Assembly: GCA_001598975.1 (NCBI GenBank)
Contig: BBXU01000979.1
Span: forward strand, 1 to 21,671
Source: Parachlorella kessleri
Lineage: Eukaryota > Chlorophyta > Trebouxiophyceae > Chlorellales > Chlorellaceae
Length of the DNA: 21,671 nucleotides
Direction: 5' to 3'
Numbering within the stretch: position 1 is the stretch's first letter; every line of letters begins with the position of its first letter. The notes under the pieces were generated by a model. It saw only the letters and a list, made by a program, of their open reading frames with translations. It was not told where the DNA came from and did no database searches. Positions 10,702 to 19,728 of the stretch are shown here, piece by piece. Position numbers and translations under genes: made by a program.

Positions 10702-11328
10702 GTCTGCTTGTGGGCCAGCTGTATACTAGCGCCTACTCTGGTAACCAGCGGGCAGATACACTATCAAACTGTGACGGCTTTCGAATAAGTCGGGGGCAGA
10801 AGGAGTTCACTACAAAACGTGCAAGTAATCACCACTGCATGCATGCAACCAAGGCAGGCAGTCTAACGGAGATCCTCAATATTTTACGAGTTCCGGCTGT
10901 CCAATGCGGAATAACTCACTGTCAATGGCATCAGGCACAGGTATCCCAGGTATCAGAAGTGAGCCAGATATTTGAGCAAACCCCCCTTCCTGGGCGCTGG
11001 CGCTCCACCTGCACTTGTCCATGTCCATGCTCTCCACACATGCGAGTCCACGTGCGCGTCTAGGCATTTCTCGTGTACCTTCAGACACTTGACATAGACT
11101 TCTTCATGCATATACCCGTCAACCTGACTTTCTGCCCCTGAGCCTGGCAGGCCGGACCCCTGAGCGACCTCCGAGGAGGTCTGAGCTACGGCTCCCACTT
11201 TACCTAGCCTAGTTTCGCAGTTGCCAAAGACTGCTCCATTCCTTCTTTTTTTTCTTTGCTGGTGCCCCCTTAGCGACCCTGGTTGCACACGAACAAGGCG
11301 AAACCCAGCAAGCCGTTTTCAGCACCCC
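10702..11328. promoter_or_regulatory. Shared upstream region of glsA (-) and Fe-SOD (+)
   Basis: The two start codons (ATG at 10701 on the -, ATG at 11329 on the +) face away from each other across about 630 bp with no convincing exon. It must hold both promoters and leaders. A pyrimidine-rich tract followed by TTAG near 11240-11274 on the + strand looks like the 3' end of a 5' UTR intron of the SOD gene. An AG just before the glsA ATG on the - strand (CAAGCAGAC) could be an acceptor as well. No known binding site is recognised. Confidence 0.45.
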
Positions 11329-14300
11329 ATGGCCACCCTGAGCGCCATCTCGCAAGGTCCTGCCAGGACCAGCTTGAAAAACCAGTCGAGCACAGCAAGG
11401 GCAACTGATATGCGAAGGCGCACCGTCATAATGCTAACAGCTGGAGCAGCTGTAGGGTGTCCGCCTGCGGCAGTGGGGCCTAGGGTAAAGGAGGCGGAGG
11501 TAACAGAGGAGACCCCTGAGCAGAACGGCTGTCAGCGCGCTCTACCCTCGTTCAAACAGGTGAGTGGGCAGTGCAGCATTGCTGGCTGACCCTCGTTGTT
11601 GGTATGCAGTCAACTTCGGCCCCACTCTCAATAGCAGTCGGGCTTGCCGACACTATCACTGCCGGCTGGAACTGCAGGAAGGCTGCAACGTCAGCTTCAC
11701 TGGGGAAGTCAATCCGCCTGTGGAACTTCCAGTGGGTTGGACTCCCAGGAGGCACCTGGACCAGGATGGGGACCAACTGACTTCCCTACGATGGGCAGCG
11801 AGGCGCACTGGGGCACACATTTGGGAATAGATCTATCAGCTAACTCTAGAGTTAGCTGACCGACATATAGCGAGCGTAGGAACCCGACAGCCGTTCCTTT
11901 GATGCACTGGGCTGTGTACGTGTAGGCTGTACGTTGATATGGGACCCCTAGGCTTATTACTTGAATTACTGCTTAATTACGGCAGACTATGGTGAGGCTG
12001 CTCGGCTATATTTACCAGAGTTACGTGCAAGGGGTGGTGCGGTTTTACTGTTCATGGTGGTAATTTTACCTTTAAGTATCCATAGTGCAAACAAAGCTTG
12101 CTTTTTTTTTATCGACCGGTTTCCTATGCCATTATCCTCTTGTGTTGCTCACTTTTGTGTACATATCAGTTCCCACAGTTCAGTTTGCCTACGAGGACCT
12201 CTGTCGGTGTGGGCATAAGCTTCCCTATTGGGGATGGTTAACCATGAAAACTCTGTGTCCCTGTAGCGTCGCAGAGCTATTTTGTTGGATACTGGGCGTC
12301 ACAAGCACCTCTGGCACACAGCACAACATCTCCTCTGGCAATGACCCTTGTACAAAACAAGGAGGCCTGACAACACTTCCAATCCGCACATTAAGGGCTG
12401 GCTGGCTGGGGAGCCTCGTGCCGGGCGCTGGCTGCAGCTGGTTCCACAATAAGTGTTGCACAGCCAAGCACTCGGCAACATTGCCGAACTAATTTTGTGG
12501 TGGACTTGGCATACCTGCTTGCCAAAGACAAGAGCCCCCTGCAGCTACCGGGCAGTACAGCTCCTCGGGGCGCACAGCAAGCTTAAGGAGCCAAAGCTCT
12601 TCAAGCTAATATCAGGTGCTGCCACCACTACTGGCTTTAACATTGCACCGTCACGCATTGAGCAAATGCACAGGAAGCAGGGAGGACTACCATTACCCAC
12701 CAACCTGCTCTACTAGTGCTTGGCCCAGAATGGCCGCTTCTAAGGCCCTTCTCAAGTCCCTCGTTCAGCTCTTGCCCGACGCTGTCGGCAGGGCCGCCAT
12801 ATACTTTGCCTGGTACACCTCCGTCCTGACCAGTCTGCTGTTAAGTAGAGTGGTGGCCAAGCTTATGGTCGAGCTAGTACAGAGGAGGCCAGAGCGCAGA
12901 GGGCAAAGCACAGATAGCAGGTATTGGCAGCCCTTGTGCTCACACTTTGCCTGAGCGGCTGCTAATTTACTGCCTACTGCACGCACTTCAGGCGGGTTTG
13001 TGTCTTCCATGCTGAACTGGGCTGCTATTCTCGCTACCTGGTGGATTATTTGGACTACAAGCAGCACTTGCTGGGGTAGCACATCGGGCACTTGTGCTGC
13101 TGGGCGTCTGGTCGGCCAGTAAAGGCGCCAGTAAAAGATAACCACTGGTACGCAGCGGTCTGAGCGAAGCAGCACCCCATGCTGCCCAGAGCGCCCGGCG
13201 GCAGCTGCCTGGCCCTTTACGCCATGAAGGGGTGCTGCACAGCAAACGGCCAGCAAGCCTGATTACTGTGCGTCTTGCTATGCACAAGGTCTCCCTTTGC
13301 AGCACGCTGCAGAAGTGGTGCCTTGGTTATTGGAAACCGAAGCAATTCAAACCCAAGTCATACCCTTTTAGGCGGCCATTAAAGTCCTCGGCGCAGACTC
13401 AAAAACTCGCAGGGAGGGCTGCCCTGCTCACTGAGCTGCTTACCGTGGCAAGGCAGCACATGCCAAACAGATCATATGCCAGACTGCGGTCTCACGCCTC
13501 ATCCGCCAGGCAATCCTCAGGAGTTTTCGATCCGGCAGCAGTTTATATGGCTTCATCTGCACCTAACCTCGATACGCCTAATGAGGAGTGTACATGAGAG
13601 TGGACTCGTGACTGTACAGCTGTCAGGGCGCTCGCGGGCTGAGAAAATCACACCAAGAAAAGCACATGACTCCACTGCCCCCTTCCCCCCAGACAGAAAC
13701 TGTGTTACCTATGCAAGTTACCCTACCCCGATCAGTCCTCTAACTGTGTGCCGCGTAGTTACGATCATCATCGCACATATATCCAGTCATGTTCAGGGCG
13801 GTCTGTGGGAGGTCCAGAATTTGGACGGGCTTGGGGGGTGGAGCACTGCTCTTTGGGACGGCTGTACTCGCCAGCCCCACTATGGCTACAACAGCACAGG
13901 TTTTGTGCTGCTCGTTCTTCAACAAACTCCACCTAAAATTGCAGTAATTTGCCGGCCCAACCAACCCCAAAACTAACTCGCCTGCAAGGTTGCTGCAGGG
14001 CCCATTCGAGCTGCCGCCCCTGCCATATGCCTTGGATGCGCTGGAGCCTAAAATGGACAAGGTGGCTAATTGAGTACTTAAGCGAACCGAGACATGTAGC
14101 TGAATCGCAACCACAACCTTGGGTGAAGAGCACACTGATAAGCTATTTGCTCCATAAGCTGCAGATAGCCCACTAACACATGCCTTTTGCAGCAAGATGA
14201 TTGACGAACCCACGCTCATGCTCTGGCTGGCCGCAGAGAACTATTGACATTCACTACAACAAGCACCATGCAGCTTATGGTGAGAGGTTACAGTCGGTGA

Positions 14301-15783
14301 GGTCACGGCTGGACTGCGTGGTTTGTGCCAGTCCTTGAAGCAGCTGCAAGAGGCTACACTAAGTTTGTACTGTCATGGCCATGTAAACTATTCCCTTGCA
14401 GTCAACAACCTCAACGGCCTGGTCAGGGACGTGCCAGGCATGCAGAACCTCAGCATAGAGCAGGTACGTTAACAAGTGATACTCCTGTTGGACCGACTGT
14501 CTTGGTGCCTTGCCCACCTTTTGCCTCCGTCGGCTATTGATCCATGATGGCATTATTCTTAGAGGGCTCCCTCGACTTACCGACTCCTGTCTGCGTGCCA
14601 TAAGCAACCGTGATGTCACCGAGTGGTGCCAGCAAGTACAACCATGCAATTCTCGGGGGTGCACTTGATATGCACATCATGTCGATAGGAAAGCACGTGA
14701 CAGCGCGTCAGTGCATGCAGCAAGCCGCCCTGCTGTGCATGGGTTGCAGGTCATGCTGAAGGCGTGGAAGGAGGGGAACACAGGGGTGTTCAACAATGCT
14801 GGGCAGGTGTTGAACCACACCTTCTTCTGGGAGTCCATGAGCCCCAATGGTGGTGGTGAGGAGCAGCATGTGATGTCTGGTCACCAGGCGGAAGCTCTCG
14901 CCAGCGGTCATGGTTCAAGCAGCTGGCCCTGGGCCAACGCAACGCATGCACAGTTTGTCAGATAGTACACTGAGAAGTAACTTCTGGCTGTGATGCAGGG
15001 CAGCCTCAGGGTAAGCTAAAGGACGCCATTGTGCGGGACTTTGGCTCATTTGAGGCCTTCAAAGACCAGTTCAAGTCCGCAGGTGCGGTTGCACCAGCTA
15101 TGGCTACCCACCTTACGACTGGGCGCAGGGCCAACATCCCCCACAGCAGCCGCATTTTTGCCTATGTGCTTCGTTCCAAGGTACTCCCTCCCGTGATATC
15201 ATAAAAGGGACGGCAGAAGGCCTGCCCAGGGTGCAGGTGCCACCCAGTTTGGCAGCGGCTGGGCCTGGCTGGTGCTGGGCAAGGATGGTAAGCTGAAGGT
15301 GACCAAGACCCCCAATGCAGAGAACCCTTGGGTGCACGGAGAGACGCCCCTGCTTACCATGGATGTGTGGGTGAGTCTCCTGCTTTCTGGTCGTGCATGT
15401 GATCACTGCCCATGTCAAGCCGCACAAGCCAACAATGAAGTGACAGCAGCATACGCAGCATTATTAGCACAAATCCAAGGAGGCGATCCAGGGTCAGCAG
15501 TGCAACAACAACAGCATGGCATGGGAGCGGTTGCCTGGACTCTCCTCCTGTAACCACTGTTTTGAGGATAGGCACTTTGATTGGTAGAGAGGTTGGGGTG
15601 GACTGTACTGACGGGGTGTGACGTGGTTATGCTCTGGGGCTTGCCTAACTATTGCAGGAACACGCATACTACTTACTGTTTCAAAACCGAAGACCTGACT
15701 ATATCAATGGTTTCATCGACAAGCTGTGTGACTGGCGCCGGGTGGAGCAGCGCTATGAGCAGGCTACCAGGTCCAAGCTATGA
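11329..15783 (+). CDS. FSD: Iron superoxide dismutase, plastid-targeted
   Basis: Eight exons: 11329-11559, 13999-14061, 14237-14279, 14402-14463, 14750-14855, 14999-15082, 15237-15370, 15658-15783. All phases close, giving 282 aa (first exon tentative; the other 205 aa are firm). The enzyme converts superoxide to oxygen and hydrogen peroxide. Metal ligands are visible: His in IDIHYNKHH, His in LNHTFFW, Asp and His in MDVWEHAYY. The Gln of NNAGQVLNH and the [11 protein letters not shown] segment mark the Fe rather than Mn type. The usual Trp of QVWNH is Leu here. The first exon encodes a Ser/Arg/Ala transit-like stretch, then [16 protein letters not shown], a twin-arginine plus hydrophobic core as in thylakoid-lumen signals. 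The mature enzyme would start near [17 protein letters not shown]. The 2.4-kb first intron is large compared with the others. The link between exon 1 and exon 2 rests on frame compatibility and location only. Confidence 0.9.
11836..11859. repeat. Perfect 24-bp palindrome
   Basis: The half-site is TCAGCTAACTCT and the second half is its exact reverse complement with no spacer (centre between 11847 and 11848). The symmetry stops at the next base on each side. It lies in the Fe-SOD first intron, just at the change to an AT-richer segment. Confidence 0.85.
12730..13079 (+). CDS. Possible small membrane protein gene nested in the Fe-SOD intron
   Basis: Two open segments can be joined: 12730-12920 (ATG 12730; donor GTATTG) and 12992-13079 (acceptor CACTTCAG; stop TAG 13077-13079). 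The phase-2 donor fits the acceptor exactly and would give 92 aa. The first part starts [15 protein letters not shown] and has a hydrophobic stretch ([18 protein letters not shown], about 22-39) that could span a membrane, then a basic region (QRRPERRG). The second part is Tyr/His-rich ([17 protein letters not shown]). No family is recognised. The intron would be only 71 nt, short for this window, and the donor is weak. It may equally be decayed mobile DNA. Confidence 0.22.
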
Positions 15784-16008
15784 GGCGTGGTTGTGCGCTT
15801 CCCAGCATTCTGCCGCTGCCAAGGCGTCAGGAGGGCTTTGGTGGCCGTGGCTCGCCTCAATGCCAGTTCTGTTGGTGAAGGTTGCAGGCAATCCTAACAA
15901 GTGGAGGTAGGGAGGAACTTGACTGCATGCAGTTATGCTGTGTGTCTTTCCTGAGTTCTGAGCCACTACGTCTTCCCCCGAGGCAAGCTGAGGTCTGGGT
16001 TAGCAGTT

Positions 16009-16058
16009 AAGCTGGAACTGAAGCAGGGGCAGGTGAAGCTGGAACTGAAGCAGGGGCA
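16009..16058 (+). repeat. Two-copy tandem repeat, 27-nt period
   Basis: The 23-nt core (starts AAGCTGGAACTG, ends AAGCAGGGGCA) occurs at 16009-16031 and again, identical, at 16036-16058. The four bases GGTG separate them. It is in the presumed 3' UTR of Fe-SOD. Confidence 0.85.
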
Positions 16059-16082
16059 CTAGAGAACAGGGATACGCCGGAA

Positions 16083-16101
16083 CGAAGGGTACTACCCTTC
16101 G
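16083..16101. repeat. Perfect 9-bp inverted repeat with 1-nt centre
   Basis: CGAAGGGTA, then C, then TACCCTTCG. The arms are exact reverse complements. A one-base loop cannot close as an RNA hairpin without opening inner pairs, so it is better seen as a near-palindromic DNA site or a stem with a slightly larger loop. It lies in the Fe-SOD 3' region. Confidence 0.75.
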
Positions 16102-16541
16102 CTAGTAGCCGCTGAGGGCAATAGTCGAAAATGTTCCCCCGGCTTTGTTGATGGTGGCAGGGCAATGCAACCAGGAGAGATAGGTGTACAATGTACCGAT
16201 AGGTTGGCTGCTTACTGTGTTGCCATTTTATATGCACTGATGTCCTTCTTGCGTGTTAACGAAGTATGAGGGCAATAGGCTGTGCTTCGAAGGTAAGCTC
16301 TGGGTCTGCTGTGAACGAAACTCGACTGTGACCTCCCTGCTGGTCTTTCGCTCCACTTTGCTCCTGACGGAAATGTTGATTCTGTGCATACAATATGCAT
16401 GCAGAAAGCATTTCTTATTCTCTGACACCTGCCACACCTCCCCAAGACATTGAGCAGAGATATCGGCCTTGCCTAGCAGAGAAGAAGGCCGTGCCATCCT
16501 ATAATACAGGTACTCTACACAGCACGACAATATGGAAGTGC

Positions 16542-16546
16542 TTACA
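16542..16546 (-). terminator. TGTAA polyadenylation signal of the - strand gene 16653-17487
   Basis: The + strand reads TTACA, so the - strand reads TGTAA, about 107 nt beyond the stop codon at 16653-16655. Distance and motif fit algal 3' end formation. Confidence 0.45.
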
Positions 16547-16652
16547 TTAAAGCAGACAGTGCTTGAAAACCCCCCAAGGGCAAGGACAGCGACCACGGCA
16601 GCCAGCCTTAGAGGAGACGTGCGTCCTTCTTTGTCAACCAGTGTATGGCCAG

Positions 16653-17487
16653 TTATGATCCTGGGAAGAACCCCTGGCAGTGCTGCGCTTGGCTTTCCAG
16701 GGCCTGCTGCGCTTGTTGCTGTTGCTGCTGCTGCTGCAGCTGCTGCTGCATGATGTACAAGGGCTGGTGCACAAGTGACTGGCTGCTGCCTCGCTTGGGC
16801 GGGCTGACCTGCATCCCACCGCAGCTGCCGCGTCGCAAGCTGGGGTTCATGTTCTCACCCAGCATGTTTTCATCGCTGCCCAGCATTTCAAGCCCTCCAG
16901 GTGGCACCGGTAGCACAGAGGTGGGTGCAAAGCCGACTGAAAAGTCGGTGTCGCCACCGGTGCAGTCCTGCAGGCATATGCCGTCATTCGTTCCTGATGG
17001 ATTGGAGAGGTTTTCTGCAGGTAAGACCTCGCCATATTGCCAAGGCCCAATGCCGCTCAATGTGATGTATGGCCACATGTCCAACCGTTGCCAACCCTGA
17101 GTCAGGCGGTCCGCACTTCAGGCTCACCTGCATCTCCTGCCTCAAGAACTCTAAGAGCGCCGCAGTGGGGACTACTGCCGAACCAGCATACTGTGAGAAC
17201 ACCCAAGAAGCCACACGCTCCTGCAGGCAGCAGCAGCAGCAAAGACCGTCATGAACAGGCGGCAGCGCTCACCCGTAAGTACCCTTCAGGCATTCGCGAG
17301 CAGATATCACACTTACCAGGGCCTGCTTGGCTCCGGCGTCCCGACTCTTGCGCTGCTGCTGAGAGGCAAGGGTATAGAGCGTTGACACGGCGGAGGCTGC
17401 CTGTGTAAACGCCCCATAGAGGGTCTTCTCTGAGTCCAAGTCCAGTTCGGGCTTCCTCTTTTTAGAAAGCCCACGGTTGGCTGCCAT
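16653..17487 (-). CDS. C16orf72/HAPSTR1-like (DUF4588-type) protein with polyglutamine C-terminus
   Basis: Three exons: 17487-17317, 17220-17128, 17027-16653 (stop TAA 16653-16655), all phase 0, 212 aa. The N-terminus (MAANRGLSKKRKPELD) has a basic nuclear-type patch. Residues about 20-88 form the conserved part: EKTLYGAFTQAASAVSTLY, TLASQQQRKSRDAGAKQAL, then VPTAALLEFLRQEMQ. This resembles the small helical family of human C16orf72 (HAPSTR1/TAPR1, linked to the HUWE1 ubiquitin ligase and stress responses) and its plant relatives; the match is from memory of motifs and is tentative. The tail (about 89-212) is Ser/Gly/Pro-rich and has a run of Gln (QQQLQQQQQQQQ, CAG/CAA codons) near the end. 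The last acceptor is a non-consensus GAG; a CAG site 13 nt downstream would break the frame. Divergent from the RimO-like gene. Confidence 0.6.
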
Positions 17488-17790
17488 ACTCTGAGTGCCT
17501 TCTCGCTATCTTTACGGTGTCCTGACGCAGCAGGGGCGCAGTTGTCATCGAAGTAACAACTTCCTTGGCCTCTTGAGACGGGGAAAGCTTCGGCGGGATT
17601 TCTGACTAAGGTCGAAGTCATCATGACGGATTGACTGGATTTGTGGTTCTAGGTAAGTTTTGTGCCTTGTCCTGGCAAGCAGACACGATTGTGTGAGTAT
17701 TTGTTGCCATTCCCCGCACTAGAACCTTGCCACTTGTTCTTGCATGTTATTTGGCAGCCGGTCTTTGAAGCGCTCTTTAGGACACGTATT
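17488..17790. promoter_or_regulatory. Shared upstream region of the C16orf72-like gene (-) and RimO-like gene (+)
   Basis: Only 303 bp separate the two divergent start codons, so the promoters must overlap or be bidirectional. TGACG-type motifs occur (TGACGCAG near 17522 and ATGACGG near 17623), which in plants are bZIP core sites, but such short matches are expected by chance. An upstream in-frame extension of the RimO ORF exists but lacks family similarity. Confidence 0.4.
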
Positions 17791-19448
17791 ATGGCAAGGA
17801 TGACGTTGCTGACGGGCATGCAAGCCTCAGGCCACAGGCTAGCACACTGCATGCGCAGATGCAAGCGGCACAGGAGCACTATCCTGAGCCAAGCTGCCAG
17901 CGCTCCCAGCACCACTCAGCAGCCTGTGGCAGAGGAGGACAAGCCGCTTCGAGTCAGCCTGGTGTCTCTAGGCTGTCCCAAGAACACGGTTAGTTGCTGG
18001 TAGTCTAGGCGTGACACCAAACCTGGGAATCTCTTGCCATTATATTGTGTGTCCTGTGCTCAAGTGCAGGTGGATGGTGAGTGGTTCCTGATCGACCAAA
18101 CGGCTCACTGGTGCAGAGTGCTTGCACAGCCTTAGAAGCAGGCCACCTGGTTATAACAACTGTGCTCGCAGTTGGGAAGCCAAGCCAGGGCCCAGGCCTG
18201 TCGTTGCCTAGCTGTGGTGGCAGAGTTATTGGAGCTGCTGAGGTTGCATAGCAAATACTTTTAGAGGCTACACGGCTTGTGGCCAGTATCAAACACATCT
18301 TGACATGTGGGGTGTGGCCGTGCAGGCGAAGTCATCCTGGGGGACCTGTACCGCTCGGGATTTACCATTACCGATGTGGCAGACGAGGCCGATGCGATCG
18401 TTGTGAACACCTGTGGCTTTGTGGAGGATGCCAAGGCAGAGTCATTGGATGTAAGAAAGGGTCTGAAGGCTAGGTTCTGCTGTGACTTTGTGTAATTATG
18501 TTTGCTGTCATTGCAGGTCATGTGGGTATGCAGCTAAGCAGGAGTTTGGCCAGTGTAGGACTGCTTACTGTCGTCCACTCCTATGGAAGCAGTGGTTGGC
18601 TGTGTTGCTGGTTGGCCAAGGGCACCTCAGGCTGGGCTGCGGAGTCTGCTGCGCTTCTCCTGGCGTGTAAGACTTTCCCGCTGCCCTCCGCAGGCCATCA
18701 TAGAGGCTGCCCAGCTGAAGGAGGAGGGCAAGGTGAAAAAGGTGGTAGTCACCGGCTGCCTGGCCCAGCGCTACTCTGAGGAGCTGGCAGGTGGGGCTTC
18801 TTGATTGGATTTGATTGCTCTGCTTGAGAGACTTGCAGTTGCATATACAGAGGAAGTGATTGTAAGGGGAGGGGACCTCAACATTTGGGTGGCTGGACCA
18901 ACAAGTCCGCAAAATGATTACAGGAAGCCGTTTTACAACTGCTGGACCTGCTCTCTATAATGCTTCGCAGAGCAACTGCCAGAGGCTGACCTGGTGGTGG
19001 GGTTCCAGAACTATGGGGGCCTGGCTGCATCACTGCGGGGCCTGCTGGGGGCAACACCAGAGGTTGACTTTGAGGAGTACCAGCAGCGCTCACGAGTGCA
19101 GGTGGGTTGTGAGTAATGCCACTGCAGTTTGGGTATGCGACACATTATATGTTAATAACTCAGTTCTTATTACATGGTCGTACAACAGGCACGCCATTGC
19201 ACTTATAAAGCAAGGTTGCAAGCCCCAGGACGACATAAATGCGCTGCAAAGGAAATACCAGGCCAGCCGCAAACACAAATTGCGAACACAACATGCCGGC
19301 CTTCCCTTGCATGACAGGTTGGCGATGCCACCATCCCCTTCCGTGCTGAGTGGGACCGGCACCGGCTGACACCCAAGCACACTGCTTACTTACGAGTGGC
19401 GGAGGGCTGCAACCACTCCTGCACTTTCTGCGCCATCCCAGGGTTTAG
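17791..19448 (+). CDS. rimO: RimO-like radical-SAM methylthiotransferase, N-terminal half only
   Basis: Six exons: 17791-17988, 18070-18076, 18326-18450, 18694-18790, 18971-19101, 19318-19448, phases all consistent, 229 aa. Residues 1-50 look like an Arg/Ser-rich organelle transit peptide. Then comes the UPF0004 domain with its three cluster cysteines ([26 protein letters not shown]), and the start of the radical-SAM domain with the CX3CX2C motif ([15 protein letters not shown]). CPKN followed by VDGE and the CAIP motif point to RimO (methylthiolation of an Asp in ribosomal protein S12) rather than MiaB; a plastid role is inferred. The gene stops there: donor GTGAGA at 19449, or TGA directly after if unspliced. 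The rest of radical-SAM and the TRAM domain, about half the protein, is not found before the convergent Vid27-like gene. Exon 2 is a 7-nt micro-exon. Confidence 0.85.
18070..18076 (+). other. 7-nt micro-exon of the RimO-like gene
   Basis: GTGGATG is flanked by acceptor AAGTGCAG and donor GTGAGTGG. It supplies Val, Asp and the first base of Gly. With it the joined product reads CPKNT-VDG-EVILG, matching the family's CPKN-x-VDSE-V pattern and linking a phase-0 donor (17988) to a phase-1 acceptor (18326). Without it the frame is lost. Confidence 0.85.
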
Positions 19449-19728
19449 GTGAGAGCAGACGGCACAAAAGTACTTAAATCTAGAATGTGTATCAATGTAC
19501 AGAAGAGAAGGCGTGGGATAAAACTGCTGCGGTTGACGCTGCCTAAAGCTGGAGGACCACATCTACTCTGCATTCTACTAGAGACTACCCCGTAGAAAGG
19601 GGGCAACGGCCCTTGGGTCCGTTCGCCTACCCCACTCTGCTGCTGGTCGCTGCTAAACGGTGGCTGCATGCTGCTGCTCGCTGCTCAAATATGGCTGCTG
19701 CTGCCAAATCCTTAAACTGGGGCACTTG
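19449..19728. other. 280-bp gap between RimO-like and Vid27-like genes
   Basis: No exon is supported on either strand. It should hold the Vid27 3' UTR and either the RimO-like 3' end or the start of a RimO intron. No RimO-type sequence (for example the expected G-x-x-R-S-x-P following the cysteine motif) is visible. No TGTAA was found on the - strand here. Confidence 0.5.

Larger units (their letters stand above)
11560..13998. other. Large first intron of the Fe-SOD gene, with unexplained content
   Basis: About 2.4 kb between donor GTGAGT at 11560 and acceptor GCTGCAG at 13998, roughly ten times the typical intron in this window (about 120-400). It contains a perfect palindrome (11836-11859), an AT-richer segment (about 11860-12300), a possible two-exon small gene (12730-13079) and a + strand open stretch of about 120 codons (13232-13597). 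No transposase or reverse transcriptase motif was recognised. Mobile-element debris is a reasonable but unproven explanation. Confidence 0.5.
15784..16652. other. Convergent 3' regions of Fe-SOD and the C16orf72-like gene
   Basis: No supported coding exon on either strand. The stretch holds the Fe-SOD 3' UTR with a 27-nt tandem repeat (16009-16058) and a perfect short hairpin (16083-16101), an AT-richer middle, and the 3' UTR of the - strand gene with TGTAA at 16542-16546. I found no TGTAA for the Fe-SOD transcript on the + strand, so its 3' end may use another signal. Confidence 0.5.

Noticed and set aside
11552..11776. Minus-strand frame with [21 protein letters not shown], and the + strand continuation of SOD exon 1 after a CAG at about 11608
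   Set aside because: Both are open but overlap each other and neither shows a recognised family. The + strand continuation ends in a stop without reaching SOD sequence, whereas joining 11559 to 13999 keeps frame into the enzyme.
12765..13256. Minus-strand open frame of 163 codons in the SOD intron
   Set aside because: No family similarity and no splice context; it is antisense to the slightly better supported + strand ORF. Neither strand is proven to code.
16720..16760. CTG/CAG repeat run as a stand-alone microsatellite
   Set aside because: It is the coding sequence of the Gln run in the - strand gene 16653-17487 and contains mixed CAG, CAA and CTG codons, so it needs no separate explanation.
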